Positions 44,811 to 61,026 are shown, numbered from the stretch's first letter. The stretch: 64,000 bases of DNA from Litorilituus sediminis (GCF_004295665.1 NZ_CP034759.1:2232001-2296000); one strand, 5' to 3'. Notes: generated by a model from the letters alone, not told the origin. Numbers and translations: made by a program.

Positions 44811-47618
44811 ATGAGTCTTTATTTAGAATATATCAAAGAAATACAAAATCGTAAGGAAGAGCTGGGCTTAGCACCTAAGCCTATCGATAGCGCAGAGCTA
44901 TTATCAGAAATCATCGCACAAATTAAAGATCAAGGTCATGAGCACCGCGAGGATTCTCTTAACTTCTTCATCTACAACACATTACCAGGTACAACAAGTG
45001 CTGCGGGTGTTAAAGCAAAATTCTTAAAAGAAATTATTTTAGGCCAAGAAACGGTTGCAGAAATCTCAGTTGAGTTTGCTTTTGAATTGCTTTCTCATAT
45101 GAAAGGTGGTCCTTCAATTGAAGTACTTCTTGACCTTGCCCTAAGCGATGATGCTTCAGTATCAGCACCTGCCGCTGAGGTATTAAAAACTCAAGTATTC
45201 TTATACGACGCTGACACTAGCCGTTTAGCTGAGGCATTAAAAGCAGGCAATGCTGTTGCTAAAGATATTTTAGAAAGCTACGCCAACGCTGAGTTCTTCA
45301 CTAAATTACCTGACGTTGCAGAAAAAATCGAAGTGGTTACTTATGTTGCTGGTATCGGTGATATCTCTACCGATTTATTATCTCCAGGTCATCAGTCTCA
45401 CTCTCGTGCTGACCGTGAATTACACGGTAAGTGCATGATCTCTGAAGAAGCACAACAAGAAATCGTGGCACTACAAAAACAGCACCCTGGCAAGAAAGTT
45501 ATGCTAGTGGCTGAAAAAGGCACTATGGGTGTTGGTTCATCACGTATGTCAGGTGTGAATAACGTTGCACTTTGGGCGGGTGAACAAGCTTCTCCTTACG
45601 TGCCATTTATCAATATTGCACCAGTTGTTGCCGGTACTAACGGTATCGCGCCAATCTTCTTAACTACAGTTGATGTAACAGGTGGTATTGGTCTTGACCT
45701 TAAAAATTGGGTGAAGAAAGTAGATGCTGACGGTAACACGGTAACTGACGCAAACGGCGACCCAGTATTAGAAGAAGCATACTCAGTTGCTACAGGTACA
45801 GTATTAACTATCGACACCAAGGCGAAGAAACTTTACAACGGCGATAAAGAGCTTGTTGACGTATCTTCAGCTTTCACACCGCAAAAACTTGAATTCATGA
45901 AAGCAGGCGGCTCTTACGCGGTGACTTTCGGTAAGAAGTTACAAACATTCGCAGCAGAAACCTTAGGTGTTGATGCGCCGGTTGTTTACGCAGCGGCAAA
46001 AGAAATTTCACACGAAGGCCAAGGTTTAACGGCTGTTGAGAAAATCTTTAACCGTAACGCTGTTGGCGTTTCATCAGATACGCCACTTCACGCTGGCTCT
46101 AACGTACGTGTTAAAGTCAACATCGTCGGTTCTCAAGATACCACTGGCCCTATGACCTGTCAGGAATTAGAAGCCATGGCTGCTTCTACCATTTCGCCAC
46201 TGGTTGACGGTGCATTCCAATCAGGTTGTCACACAGCATCAGTATGGGATAGCAAAGCAAAAGCCAACACGCCTAAGCTAATGGCATTTATGAACGCATT
46301 CGGTGTTATCACAGCGCGTGATCCGAAAGGCGTTTACCATTCAATGACTGACGTAATTCACAAGGTATTAAACGACATTACTGTTGATGACCGTGCCATT
46401 ATCATTGGTGGTGACTCGCATACGCGTATGTCTAAGGGTGTAGCATTTGGTGCTGACTCAGGTACAGTAGCAATTGCACTTGCAACAGGTGAGTCGGCAA
46501 TGCCAATTCCAGAATCAGTAAAAGTTACCTTCAAAGGTAAAATGGCTGATCATATGGACTTCCGCGATATCGTACACGCAACACAAGCGCAAATGCTTAA
46601 GCAGTTCGAAGGTGAAAACGTATTCCAAGGTCGCGTAATCGAAGTACACATTGGTACTTTATTAGCAGACCAAGCATTCACCTTCACTGACTGGTCAGCT
46701 GAAATGAAGGCAAAAGCGTCAGTTTGTATTTCAAATGACGAAACCTTAATTGAGTCTATCGAACTTGCAAAATCTCGTATCCAAATCATGATCGACAAAG
46801 GTATGGATAACGAAGCGCAAACATTAGCAGGCCTTATCAAGTTAGCTGACGAGCGTATCGCAGGTATCAAGTCTGGTGAAACACCAGCATTAGCCCCAGA
46901 TGAAAACGCTAAATACTACGCTGAAGTGGTTGTTGATTTAGACACTATCGTTGAACCTATGATTGCTGACCCTGATGTAAACAACGAAGACGTTTCTAAG
47001 CGTTATACCCATGATGTTATTCGCCCTGTTTCATACTACAACGGCAAGCCAGTAGATTTAGGTTTCGTTGGTTCTTGTATGGTTCACAAAGGTGATATGC
47101 AAATCATCGCGCAAATGTTCCGTAACCTTGAAAAACAAAACGGTTCAATTGAATTTAACGCACCATTAGTTGTTGCGCCACCAACGTACAACATCGTTGA
47201 TGAATTAAAAGCTGAAGGTGACTGGGAGATTCTTGAGAAGTACTCTGGTTTCGTATTCGATGATAACAACCCGAAAGGTGAAGCACGTACTAAGTACGAA
47301 AACATCTTATACCTAGAGCGCCCAGGCTGTAACTTATGTATGGGTAACCAAGAAAAAGCAGAACCAGGTGATACAGTAATCGCGACGTCTACACGCTTAT
47401 TCCAAGGCCGTGTGGTAGCAGATAGCGCAGAGAAGAAAGGTGAATCTTTACTAGGTTCAACACCACTAGTAGTACTTTCTACTATCTTAGGTCGTTTCCC
47501 GACTATGGATGAGTACACAGCAGCTGTTGAAGGTATTGATTTAACACGTTTTGCGCCACCAACAGAAGAAATGACCACTAAGTTCACAGGTCAAGCGGTA
47601 CCAATTCAAGTAGTGTAA
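44811..47618 (+). CDS. Second AcnB-type aconitase (aconitate/2-methylisocitrate dehydratase family)
   Basis: 935 residues, about 70 longer than the acnB product. It keeps the AcnB domain order and the Fe-S ligands Cys756 (GSCMVHK), Cys840 and Cys843 (PGCNLCMGNQ). Substrate loops such as SQDTTGPMT and GGDSHTRM are intact, so it should be active. An extra segment (about 300-350, VKKVDADGNTVTDANGDPV) looks like an insertion. It could be a growth-condition isozyme or a 2-methylisocitrate dehydratase. Clear codon regularity suggests high expression. Confidence 0.93.
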   Translation: MSLYLEYIKEIQNRKEELGLAPKPIDSAELLSEIIAQIKDQGHEHREDSLNFFIYNTLPGTTSAAGVKAKFLKEIILGQETVAEISVEFAFELLSHMKGGPSIEVLLDLALSDDASVSAPAAEVLKTQVFLYDADTSRLAEALKAGNAVAKDILESYANAEFFTKLPDVAEKIEVVTYVAGIGDISTDLLSPGHQSHSRADRELHGKCMISEEAQQEIVALQKQHPGKKVMLVAEKGTMGVGSSRMSGVNNVALWAGEQASPYVPFINIAPVVAGTNGIAPIFLTTVDVTGGIGLDLKNWVKKVDADGNTVTDANGDPVLEEAYSVATGTVLTIDTKAKKLYNGDKELVDVSSAFTPQKLEFMKAGGSYAVTFGKKLQTFAAETLGVDAPVVYAAAKEISHEGQGLTAVEKIFNRNAVGVSSDTPLHAGSNVRVKVNIVGSQDTTGPMTCQELEAMAASTISPLVDGAFQSGCHTASVWDSKAKANTPKLMAFMNAFGVITARDPKGVYHSMTDVIHKVLNDITVDDRAIIIGGDSHTRMSKGVAFGADSGTVAIALATGESAMPIPESVKVTFKGKMADHMDFRDIVHATQAQMLKQFEGENVFQGRVIEVHIGTLLADQAFTFTDWSAEMKAKASVCISNDETLIESIELAKSRIQIMIDKGMDNEAQTLAGLIKLADERIAGIKSGETPALAPDENAKYYAEVVVDLDTIVEPMIADPDVNNEDVSKRYTHDVIRPVSYYNGKPVDLGFVGSCMVHKGDMQIIAQMFRNLEKQNGSIEFNAPLVVAPPTYNIVDELKAEGDWEILEKYSGFVFDDNNPKGEARTKYENILYLERPGCNLCMGNQEKAEPGDTVIATSTRLFQGRVVADSAEKKGESLLGSTPLVVLSTILGRFPTMDEYTAAVEGIDLTRFAPPTEEMTTKFTGQAVPIQVV

Positions 47619-47640
47619 GCTTAACTGCTGATAAAAATTT

Positions 47641-47671
47641 AAAGGGTTACTTGTTATGCAAGTAACCCTTT
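47641..47671 (+). terminator. Terminator of the second aconitase gene
   Basis: A perfect 13-bp stem AAAGGGTTACTTG / CAAGTAACCCTTT with loop TTATG and following T-run, 22 bases after the stop. Confidence 0.93.
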
Positions 47672-47705
47672 TTTATTGATGTCTTTTATTAATGCTTAAA
47701 ATTAC

Positions 47706-48065
47706 CTAAGAGCCATCACAATCAATTTTTGCCTTTAAGTTACCCATAATTAGATTAGGGGATGCACGCTTATGATCATAACTTTCGACACCATCTAAAA
47801 TTTGCAATGAGTAACCATAACTTGGACAAAGTATTTGTGCACGGCGCAGTAAGAATACCGCTGAGCGCTCAAAACTTGCTGCTTTATTAGCAATGATTTC
47901 AATATGATAAGAAGACTGTGATAACTTGCGTTGCTTAAATTGTACTTGGTGATCAAAGTCCCAATACGCCTGCTCACCGTCCATAAGAAATGGTTTCTGG
48001 CTACAAGCAGATAGCAAAGCCAGTAGCGATATCACTACTGATTTTCTGGTGATACACATAGTCAT
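47706..48065 (-). CDS. Small lipoprotein, unrecognised
   Basis: 119 residues. The signal ends at lipobox LSAC (Cys about 21). The mature part (YHIEIIANKAASFERSAVFLLRRAQILCPSYGY) resembles short periplasmic domains in which a C-terminal Cys pairs with the one in CPSYGY. No named family is recognised. Its start lies 3 bases after the stop of the solute-binding protein gene, so the two form an operon. Confidence 0.65.
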   Translation of the reverse strand: MTMCITRKSVVISLLALLSACSQKPFLMDGEQAYWDFDHQVQFKQRKLSQSSYHIEIIANKAASFERSAVFLLRRAQILCPSYGYSLQILDGVESYDHKRASPNLIMGNLKAKIDCDGS

Positions 48066-48068
48066 TAA

Positions 48069-48848
48069 TTACTCCCTAATACGCCAATCCGTTAATCCAT
48101 ACTTTGCCAAAATACTCGCTAACTCGCCTGATTCTCGCAGGCGCTGCATGCCTTGGCTTAATATTTCTGCATAATATTGAGATTCTACAATAGCGGGAGA
48201 AAAAGCGATATAAGCAGCTTGTGCTGATTGCAATTTACCCGCTTGACGAAATAAGTGCTGTTTGTTGATTTGTTTACTGACATACCAGAACACAGGCTCA
48301 GTTTCGATAATAACATCCACCAAATCGCGTTCTAATAACTGGATATTTTTCTTTAACGGTTGCTCGCCATAAGCGATAAAGAGCTTGTCTTTGTTGGCTT
48401 GATTCTTCTTAATGTAGCTGCCTAATTCTGTAGAATAAGCATAATCATAAGCAATGGCTAAACGCTTATCTTCTAACGATGCTAAGCCTAAATAGCGCCA
48501 ATTAATGTGACGTAGCGAAAAAAAGCTAAAGCCAATCATACCCTGCTCTACGCTCGGGTAAATAAAATCAGGCGCATCTGATTGATAACCACCAACAACG
48601 GCGGCAATTTCACCTTGTCGACACATAGTTAATGCCCGAGACCAAGGAATAATTTGATAATTAACCTTAATGTTATGCTGCGCGAAAACACGTTGGGCAA
48701 CTTCGATCATATAGCCGGGCTGGTTAGATTGAGGCTGGCAATTAAACGGACACCAATAGTCAGCGGCAACAATCAGCTCAACTGGCTCTTGCGCTTTAGC
48801 CATTGGACTAAGAAAGACTAACCATAGAAAAACTGTGATGAATTTCAT
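48069..48848 (-). CDS. Periplasmic solute-binding protein (SBP_bac_3-like), orphan
   Basis: 259 residues. The signal peptide ends near MAKAQ. The mature protein starts ELIVAADYWCPFNC and has the SBP_bac_3 fold (GYMIEVAQRVFAQHNIKVNYQIIPWSRALTMCRQGEIAAVVGG). No transporter partner is adjacent. It forms a two-gene unit with the lipoprotein downstream. Confidence 0.8.
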   Translation of the reverse strand: MKFITVFLWLVFLSPMAKAQEPVELIVAADYWCPFNCQPQSNQPGYMIEVAQRVFAQHNIKVNYQIIPWSRALTMCRQGEIAAVVGGYQSDAPDFIYPSVEQGMIGFSFFSLRHINWRYLGLASLEDKRLAIAYDYAYSTELGSYIKKNQANKDKLFIAYGEQPLKKNIQLLERDLVDVIIETEPVFWYVSKQINKQHLFRQAGKLQSAQAAYIAFSPAIVESQYYAEILSQGMQRLRESGELASILAKYGLTDWRIRE

Positions 48849-48927
48849 AAGCCAATCTTTCCTAGTAAATCATAGTGCTCCTAAGTATAGGCCTATTTAG
48901 CTGAGTTGTCGGTATAGGCTAAATAAA

Positions 48928-51467
<2,540 letters not shown>

Positions 51468-51517
51468 ATACCATTTATACTACAAATAAGTTTTACCTAT
51501 ACATTGAGACGTTAATA

Positions 51518-52588
51518 ATGACACAAACTCACCTATGGTTAAGAGCAGAAACTAAACCGCAAGAGCAGCGAACTGCTTTGACGCCAGCGAATGCTAAGCA
51601 GCTTATTGATGCAGGTTTTAAAGTGACAATAGAGGCATCTAGTCAGAGTATTTTCACGATTAATGAGTATGAAAATACCGGCGCAGACATTGTTAGCGAA
51701 GGCAGCTGGGAAAATGCTCCTAAAGATGCCATCATCCTAGCATTAAAAGAGTTACCTGAAGATAACTTTCCTCTACAGCACCAACATATTTACTTTGCTC
51801 ACGCTTATAAAGAACAACAGGGCTGGCAAGCATTATTAGGCCGTTTTAAATCAGGCGGTGGTGAACTCTTCGATCTAGAATATTTAGTGGATGAAAACAA
51901 TCGCCGTATTGCTGCATTTGGTTACTGGGCTGGCTTTGCTGGTGCCGCGCTAGGTGTTATGGCATGGCTTAACCAAGAGCACAATGTTCAACCGCCGTTA
52001 CAAGATATTCACTCCTATCAAAGTAAACAAGGCCTACTCGACGATTTGAATAAGCAACTAGCCAATACTGCCAGCAAGCCTAAGGTTATGGTTATTGGTG
52101 CTAAAGGTCGCAGTGGCTCTGGTGCTGCTGACTTAGCCAAAGCGCTTGGCTTAGAAACCATCGAGTGGGATATTGAGGAAACTCAAAAAGGTGGCCCATT
52201 TGCAGAAATCCTTGCAGTAGATGTGCTAGTTAATTGTGTCTTTATCAATAGCGATTTACCGCCTTTTGTTACCAAAGCACTGCTTCAAGATAAAAACAGA
52301 CAATTATCTATGATAGTTGATGTTAGTTGTGACCCATATGGCAGCTATAATCCACTACCTATCTACCATGAGTGTACAACCTTTAAATCACCGTGCTTAA
52401 GCATTATCAAAGATGACAAGCCACTCGATCTTATTGCCATAGATCATCTACCATCATTGCTCCCAAAAGAAAGTAGCGAAGATTATGGCGATCAGTTGGT
52501 CAAACACTTATTAACTTTAAATAATCAAAATAGCGGCGTTTGGCCAAAAGCTCTGCAGCTATTTAATGATAAAACAGCAACACTTTAA
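51518..52588 (+). CDS. Saccharopine dehydrogenase, L-lysine-forming type (LYS1-like)
   Basis: 356 residues, cytoplasmic. Related to alanine dehydrogenase: HLWLRAETKPQEQRTALTP at the N-terminus and a nucleotide-binding fold at VMVIGAKGRSGSGAADLAKALGLE (about 188-211). DVSCDPYGSYNPLPIYHECTTF is typical of LYS1 (NAD+) enzymes. In catabolic direction the family joins lysine and 2-oxoglutarate into saccharopine. The LYS9-like gene follows after 16 bases. Confidence 0.92.
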   Translation: MTQTHLWLRAETKPQEQRTALTPANAKQLIDAGFKVTIEASSQSIFTINEYENTGADIVSEGSWENAPKDAIILALKELPEDNFPLQHQHIYFAHAYKEQQGWQALLGRFKSGGGELFDLEYLVDENNRRIAAFGYWAGFAGAALGVMAWLNQEHNVQPPLQDIHSYQSKQGLLDDLNKQLANTASKPKVMVIGAKGRSGSGAADLAKALGLETIEWDIEETQKGGPFAEILAVDVLVNCVFINSDLPPFVTKALLQDKNRQLSMIVDVSCDPYGSYNPLPIYHECTTFKSPCLSIIKDDKPLDLIAIDHLPSLLPKESSEDYGDQLVKHLLTLNNQNSGVWPKALQLFNDKTATL

Positions 52589-52604
52589 CGACTAAGGACT
52601 TATC

Positions 52605-53765
52605 ATGTCAGCAACGATTCATTGGCTTGGCGCCGGCCTTTCCTCTATACCAGGCATTGAGAAACTTACCAAGGATGGTAGAAATATTATTGTTTGGAAC
52701 CGCAGTTTAGCAAAAGCGCAAAACGCGCTCAGCAATGTAAAAGAGCAACTGACTATTAATGCGCTTGATTGGGACAGCTTAACCGCCGCTGTGCAAGCAG
52801 GTGATATTTTAGTATCTATGCTACCTGCAACTATGCACATACAAGTAGCACAATTATGCTTAGATAAAAATGCCCATTTTGTTTCCAGCAGCTATATTTC
52901 ACCTGAAATGAAAGCGCTTAATAAGCAAGCTAAACAGGCATCACTGTGCTTTGTTAATGAAGTGGGGTTAGATCCAGGTTTAGATCATATTCTAGCGCAT
53001 GCTTTAGTAGAAAATTATCGTTCTAGCGAGCAATACAATAGTAACAATGAACTGTATTTCCGCTCATATTGTGGTGGCTTCCCTAAAATTGCCAATGACT
53101 TTAAATACAAGTTCAGCTGGTCGCCGCTTGGCGTATTAAAAGCGTTAAAATCGCCAGCAAAATGGTTAGCACAAGGCGAAGTAAAAACCTCCAATGCGCC
53201 ATGGGAAGCACTAGGTGACTACACAGTACAATTGGCTAACGGCCAAGAAACCTTTCAATGCTACCCAAACCGCGATTCTCTGCCTTTTATCGAGCAATAT
53301 CAATTAGCTGATGCCGGTAATGTTAAAGAATTTGTTCGCGGTACATTAAGGCTAGCAGGTTGGTCTGATGCTTGGGCAAGCTTATTTGATAAAGTAGCTA
53401 AGTTAACGGCATCAAATGATACTGCTGCTGCAGAGCAAGAGCTAAAAACCATCAGTGAGCAGCTAGAAAAACAATACAGCTATGACGAAGGTGAGCCGGA
53501 TCGCGTTGTGTTACACGTAGAGCTTGAAGCAAAACAAGCTGACAATACCGTATGGAAACAAGCCTATCTATTAGATTCTGCCGGTAATGACAAAGGCCAA
53601 GCCATGGCGCGTTTAGTCTCTATTCCTGTTAGTTTTGCTATTGAATCTATCCTTAACAAGCAGGCTGTCACTGGTGTTAGCGCTGCGCCGCATCAAAGTG
53701 AGCATATTGCGTTATGGTTAAATAACTTAGCCGAATTAGGTGAAGTGATCACCCTAACGCAATAA
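52605..53765 (+). CDS. Saccharopine dehydrogenase, L-glutamate-forming type (LYS9-like)
   Basis: 386 residues. The N-terminal Rossmann domain (IHWLGAGLSS, then DILVSMLPATMHIQVAQLC) and the middle domain with NEVGLDPGLDHILA, SYCGGFPK and FSWSPLGVL are the LYS9 signature. It splits saccharopine into glutamate and 2-aminoadipate 6-semialdehyde. With the LYS1-like protein just upstream it completes the two-step lysine route in separate proteins, unlike the fused LKR/SDH of animals and plants. Confidence 0.93.
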   Translation: MSATIHWLGAGLSSIPGIEKLTKDGRNIIVWNRSLAKAQNALSNVKEQLTINALDWDSLTAAVQAGDILVSMLPATMHIQVAQLCLDKNAHFVSSSYISPEMKALNKQAKQASLCFVNEVGLDPGLDHILAHALVENYRSSEQYNSNNELYFRSYCGGFPKIANDFKYKFSWSPLGVLKALKSPAKWLAQGEVKTSNAPWEALGDYTVQLANGQETFQCYPNRDSLPFIEQYQLADAGNVKEFVRGTLRLAGWSDAWASLFDKVAKLTASNDTAAAEQELKTISEQLEKQYSYDEGEPDRVVLHVELEAKQADNTVWKQAYLLDSAGNDKGQAMARLVSIPVSFAIESILNKQAVTGVSAAPHQSEHIALWLNNLAELGEVITLTQ

Positions 53766-53788
53766 TTTCTAGCCATAGATACGATAAC

Positions 53789-53812
53789 AAGCCTGCAATT
53801 GCAGGCTTTTTT
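53789..53812 (+). terminator. Terminator of the saccharopine dehydrogenase operon
   Basis: The perfect palindrome AAGCCTGCAATTGCAGGCTT followed by TTTT, 23 bases after the LYS9-like stop. Confidence 0.9.
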
Positions 53813-53821
53813 GTCGGTAAA

Positions 53822-55027
53822 TTAAATACTAGTTAATCCCCAAATAAAGGCAATAAACGCAGTAAAAAGCATGAGCATAAGATAAATTGACGCGATCACA
53901 ACAAACTTAATTGAAGTGAAAAAATAACCTTGCTGATAAATGCGCCTTTGCATAATAAATAAATATACCGGCAGCCAAGTTAATAAGATTATGGCCAAAT
54001 ATTGCATCATATCAGCGGCAAAAGCTGATGTTTCCACAATAAAATCTTGTCCTTCACTAAGTAACTCTAATAATAATATTGCCAGAAAAATGAAGCTGTG
54101 ACTGTGCAGCGCGACAGTAAGATGCTCCATATATAAGCGGTTGGAAAAGAGGTACATGACTTTAAGCAATAGTGCAAAAACGGGTAATAGCACAAACATA
54201 AGTTGCGGTAATTTACCTATTGCTTGCTCAATTAACTTACTTGGATCAGAACTAAACGCTATCTCGGCTTTATTTTTTAACATTGTGACTTGTTCAGTCA
54301 GCTTGGTATTCATTTCTTCAGACAGAAAATCAAACCTTAATGTGCCATCTTCTTGATTAGAGACGGTAATTAACGAGTCTTTGGTCTTTAAAGTCTCGAC
54401 ATTATTTTGCAGTTCGTCATATTTTTTCTTCTCTTCTTTTGACAAACCTTCGCCACTAGATAATTGTTTTAACTCCAGTTGCGCTAACTTAATCGCCTGA
54501 TTTTGAAGTGGTATACGTTTATTTTGTGACACTTGCTCTAATAAAATTTGCAGCCTTGCTATCGAGGCTTGTTTATCAACGTCGGCCTCACTAGAGTGTA
54601 ACTCAACAATTTTATTCGCCAGATTTTGCTGCATAGTTTCAGCACTAATCACAGGTACACTGCCAGCGCCAAAATTGGTAAAAAATTTCAGTGACAAAAA
54701 AAAGATAATACTGATAAAAAGATATAGCCTCAAAGGTGGCACGTAATGTACACGTTTACCCTCGAAGTACTTTTGCGTTAAAAAACCTGGTTTTGCAATA
54801 AGCGGCCATAAGGTTCTGCTAGCGCGAGAATCAAAGCTAAAGATATCATCCAACAAGTGCAAGATAACAGTACCAAAGTAGCGAATATTTGAGGTGATTT
54901 CTTGACCACACTTTGCACAAAACTGTCCGTCTAGCGGAGCGCCACAGTTTTCACAGCTTTTATCTTGCACCACTTGCGGCTGAAGTTCGTGATGTTTCTC
55001 TGACACGTCGAGTGATTCTACAGACAA
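53822..55027 (-). CDS. DUF3667-like membrane protein with N-terminal zinc ribbon
   Basis: 401 residues. The zinc ribbon CENCGAPLDGQFCAKCGQ (about 24-41) precedes IRYFGTVILHLLDDIFSFDSRASRTLWPLIAKPGFLTQKYFEGKR, characteristic of the DUF3667 family. Membrane helices lie at about 98-115 and in four segments from about 275. A long charged helical region (about 130-260) sits between them. Function is unknown; it is convergent with the saccharopine genes and may not belong to the pathway. Confidence 0.8.
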   Translation of the reverse strand: MSVESLDVSEKHHELQPQVVQDKSCENCGAPLDGQFCAKCGQEITSNIRYFGTVILHLLDDIFSFDSRASRTLWPLIAKPGFLTQKYFEGKRVHYVPPLRLYLFISIIFFLSLKFFTNFGAGSVPVISAETMQQNLANKIVELHSSEADVDKQASIARLQILLEQVSQNKRIPLQNQAIKLAQLELKQLSSGEGLSKEEKKKYDELQNNVETLKTKDSLITVSNQEDGTLRFDFLSEEMNTKLTEQVTMLKNKAEIAFSSDPSKLIEQAIGKLPQLMFVLLPVFALLLKVMYLFSNRLYMEHLTVALHSHSFIFLAILLLELLSEGQDFIVETSAFAADMMQYLAIILLTWLPVYLFIMQRRIYQQGYFFTSIKFVVIASIYLMLMLFTAFIAFIWGLTSI

Positions 55028-55102
55028 TGCTATTTATCCCTTATTACATCTTGTCAGGCTTAATGAGCCTTATTTCATATACCGTTACTCTAGCAAGTTT
55101 AT

Positions 55103-55136
55103 GACAAAAAAAAAGCACTTGATTTACAAGTGCTTT
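55103..55136 (-). terminator. Terminator of the beta-galactosidase/kinase-lyase operon
   Basis: On the minus strand AAAGCACTTG / CAAGTGCTTT with a 5-base loop is followed by about nine T. It lies 160 bases beyond the stop of the kinase-lyase gene. Confidence 0.85.
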
Positions 55137-55295
55137 CAACTGCTGCCAGAGAACTGACCTCATGCAGACATTAAAAATAGTACTAAATTGAACCAAGCCA
55201 ACAGGTTATAGTTGTTTGTGATTTCTAGCTAGATATTTTTTGTCTGAATTCAAGGCTTTTTAGAGCAAGCAGATTAACGCTTGCTCTGCTAAAGA

Positions 55296-57613
55296 TTATG
55301 AAAGTGCCGCTAAACCTTGCCTTAATACCTGAATAAATTTATCGGCATCAGCTTGGTTAAAAGCTAAAGGTGGTTTAATTTTTAGAATATTGTAGAAGCG
55401 CCCTTCCGTGCTTAATAAAATTTGCTGCTCTTTGAAAAACTCAACCAGTTGCCCGGTTTTTTCTGTGGCTGGCTGTTTCGTTGCACGATCTTCTACTAAT
55501 TCCACGCCAATAAACAAACCTAAACCACGAACATCTCCAATTAAGTCAAACTCATTCTGCACTTGGCGAAGCTGCTCGATAAAGTAGTTGCCAGTAGTTA
55601 ACGCATGCTGCTGTAAGTCTTCTTCTTTAATCACATCAAGCACAGACGCGCCAATAGCACAAGACACTGGGTTACCACCAAAGGTATTAAAATACTCCAT
55701 ACCATTCACAAAGGCATCAGCAATTGCTTGCGTGGTAATAACCGCTGCCATTGGATGGCCATTACCGATAGGCTTACCTAAGGTAACAATATCTGGGACA
55801 ACATTTTGTGTTTCAAACGCCCACATATGCGAACCAACACGGCCAAAACCAACTTGTACTTCATCAGCAATACAAACACCACCAGCAGCTCTAACATGGC
55901 GATATACTTGAGAAAGATAGCCATCTGGCATAATAATTTGTCCAGCAACCCCTTGTAAAGACTCACAAATAAAGGCGCTTGGCTTTTTCCCTTGCTTGGC
56001 TATATTAGCCAAAGTTTCAGCAACACTGTCAGCATAGCGCTTGGCATTTTCAACAGTATTCCCTTGATACTTACCACGGTAAGGATCAGGTAATTCAACC
56101 GTGTGCACATAATCTTGTGCGCCTAAACCACCCGGGCCATCAAATTTATACGGACTAGCTTCAATGCAAGCATTCGTATTGCCATGATAAGCACCATCAA
56201 CGACCAAAAGTTCACTGCCTTGCGTGTAATTTTTTGCTAATCGAAACGCCAGCTCATTAGCCTCACTGCCTGAGTTCACCAGCATACATACTGATAATTC
56301 TTCAGGCATGGTCGCTAACAGTTTTTCAGCATAATTAACGATGTTATCGTGTAAAAAGCGGGTATTAGTATTTAAATGCGCCATTTGCGCCTGCCCTGCG
56401 GCAACCACTTTGGGGTGACAGTGACCAACATGACAAACATTATTCACCATATCGAGATAGCCATTACCTTGTTCGTCATAAAGATAGGCACCTTGACCAC
56501 GAACGATTTTCAATGGCTGTTGATAGCTTAAACTTAAGGTTTTACCTAAGTGCTTTTTACGATAGGCAATAATATCTTGTTTACTCTTGCCAGCATCAGC
56601 AGATAAACCACAAGCAAGGCGCAGCTGAGTTAATAGCGCAAACGGGTTTTCTCTTTGTAACTGCGCTAATAGTTGCCATGCTGGTTTTACCGATATTAAT
56701 AAATATTCATTATCTGGCTGCTCTTTAATCGCTTTCGCTGAATTACAAACACTGACACATAAACGTAAGGCAATCAGTGAAAATAACACTTCCAGTTCAA
56801 CATCCGTTAACGGGTAGTGCTGATGATATGCTGAAACGATTTCAGTTAAGGCGGTAATTGGCGCATCCTGCCCCATTAAGGCATAAGCACAAGTAATGGC
56901 TAACTCATTGATAACATGACTATAAACCATATCACCAAAATCAATTAAACCAGTTATTGCACTGGGCTGGTCGCTATTATTTATTAATAAGTTATAGTCA
57001 TTGGCATCATTATGAATCACCCCTTGACGACACTGAGCTAATATCGGCATGGTCTGAGTTTGATAAATACTTAAAAAGTAATGCACTTGATGTTGTTGCT
57101 CACTGCTTAGCAAGTGCTTTTTCTCTTGGCAAATGGCAAAGCCATGCGCTAAGTCCCAATCAAAATAACGATAAACGCCAGGATGAGTAAAGTCGCTTAA
57201 AGCTTTATCAATTTGGGCAATAAACTGACCTAATGATTGCCACAAATTGGCATTATGTGAGCTTGCGGCACTGTCTGCATAAAAGTTACCTTCTAAATAA
57301 CTAAGTACGCGAAAGAAAAATTGATTACCCTGCTCATCTGCTACCTGCGTAATGCTTTCTTGCGCGCTGTTGTCGATCGCGCAAGGTACAGCAAGAGACT
57401 GAGCCGTTAAATGTGCCATAGCCGCATTTTGCATGGCTAATTCAGTTAACTTTTCTTCAGAATTAGCAACCTTAACAATATAACGAGCACCGCTTTGCGC
57501 CGTTAACAGCAAATTTTGATCACAATAACCAGCAAGTGCTTTTAATGAGCCGGTTAACTGATAATTATCTGCTAAGATGGTTAAGATTTCTTGCTCTGTA
57601 AAGCTAGGTGTCA

Positions 57614-57614
<1 letters not shown>
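55296..57614 (-). CDS. Kinase/class-III PLP enzyme fusion, hydroxylysine kinase + phospho-lyase-like
   Basis: 772 residues, cytoplasmic. Residues about 1-330 form an APH/choline-kinase-like domain with catalytic loop IHNDANDYN (Asp203, Asn208) and metal-binding LIDFGD (Asp225). Residues about 345-772 form a class III aminotransferase fold with [20 protein letters not shown] and the PLP lysine Lys614 ([11 protein letters not shown]). The closest families I recognise are hydroxylysine kinase (AGPHD1) and the AGXT2L phospho-lyases that act on 5-phosphohydroxylysine or phosphoethanolamine. The ATG overlaps the beta-galactosidase stop (TAATG). The substrate is inferred from context. Confidence 0.85.
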
Positions 57615-60832
<3,218 letters not shown>

Positions 60833-60844
60833 TCAATACCATAC

Positions 60845-60852
60845 AGTATACA
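60845..60852. promoter_or_regulatory. Putative FadR-type operator core upstream of beta-galactosidase
   Basis: AGTATACA, the exact reverse complement of TGTATACT at 51460, set in CATACAGTATACAATATTAT. It lies 16 bases before the beta-galactosidase ATG and 175 bases before the divergent GntR gene, so it could mediate repression and autoregulation. Confidence 0.6.
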
Positions 60853-61026
60853 ATATTATTTATAATACAAAATTGAACTGACCTTGTTCAAGTATTTTGC
60901 GATAATTTCATAGTAAAATGGTGTTACTACAATGAGCGGGCAAGTAAAACCTAAGCCTAGACTGTCATTGTTGCACTAAAATGAACTTATCAGGCCATTA
61001 ACACAATTGCGGAACACCAAGCTTTT

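Noticed and set aside
46550..47587. Antisense reading frames inside the second aconitase gene
   Set aside because: Long antisense frames arise from the strong codon bias of this highly regular gene; the Fe-S and substrate motifs are on the plus strand.
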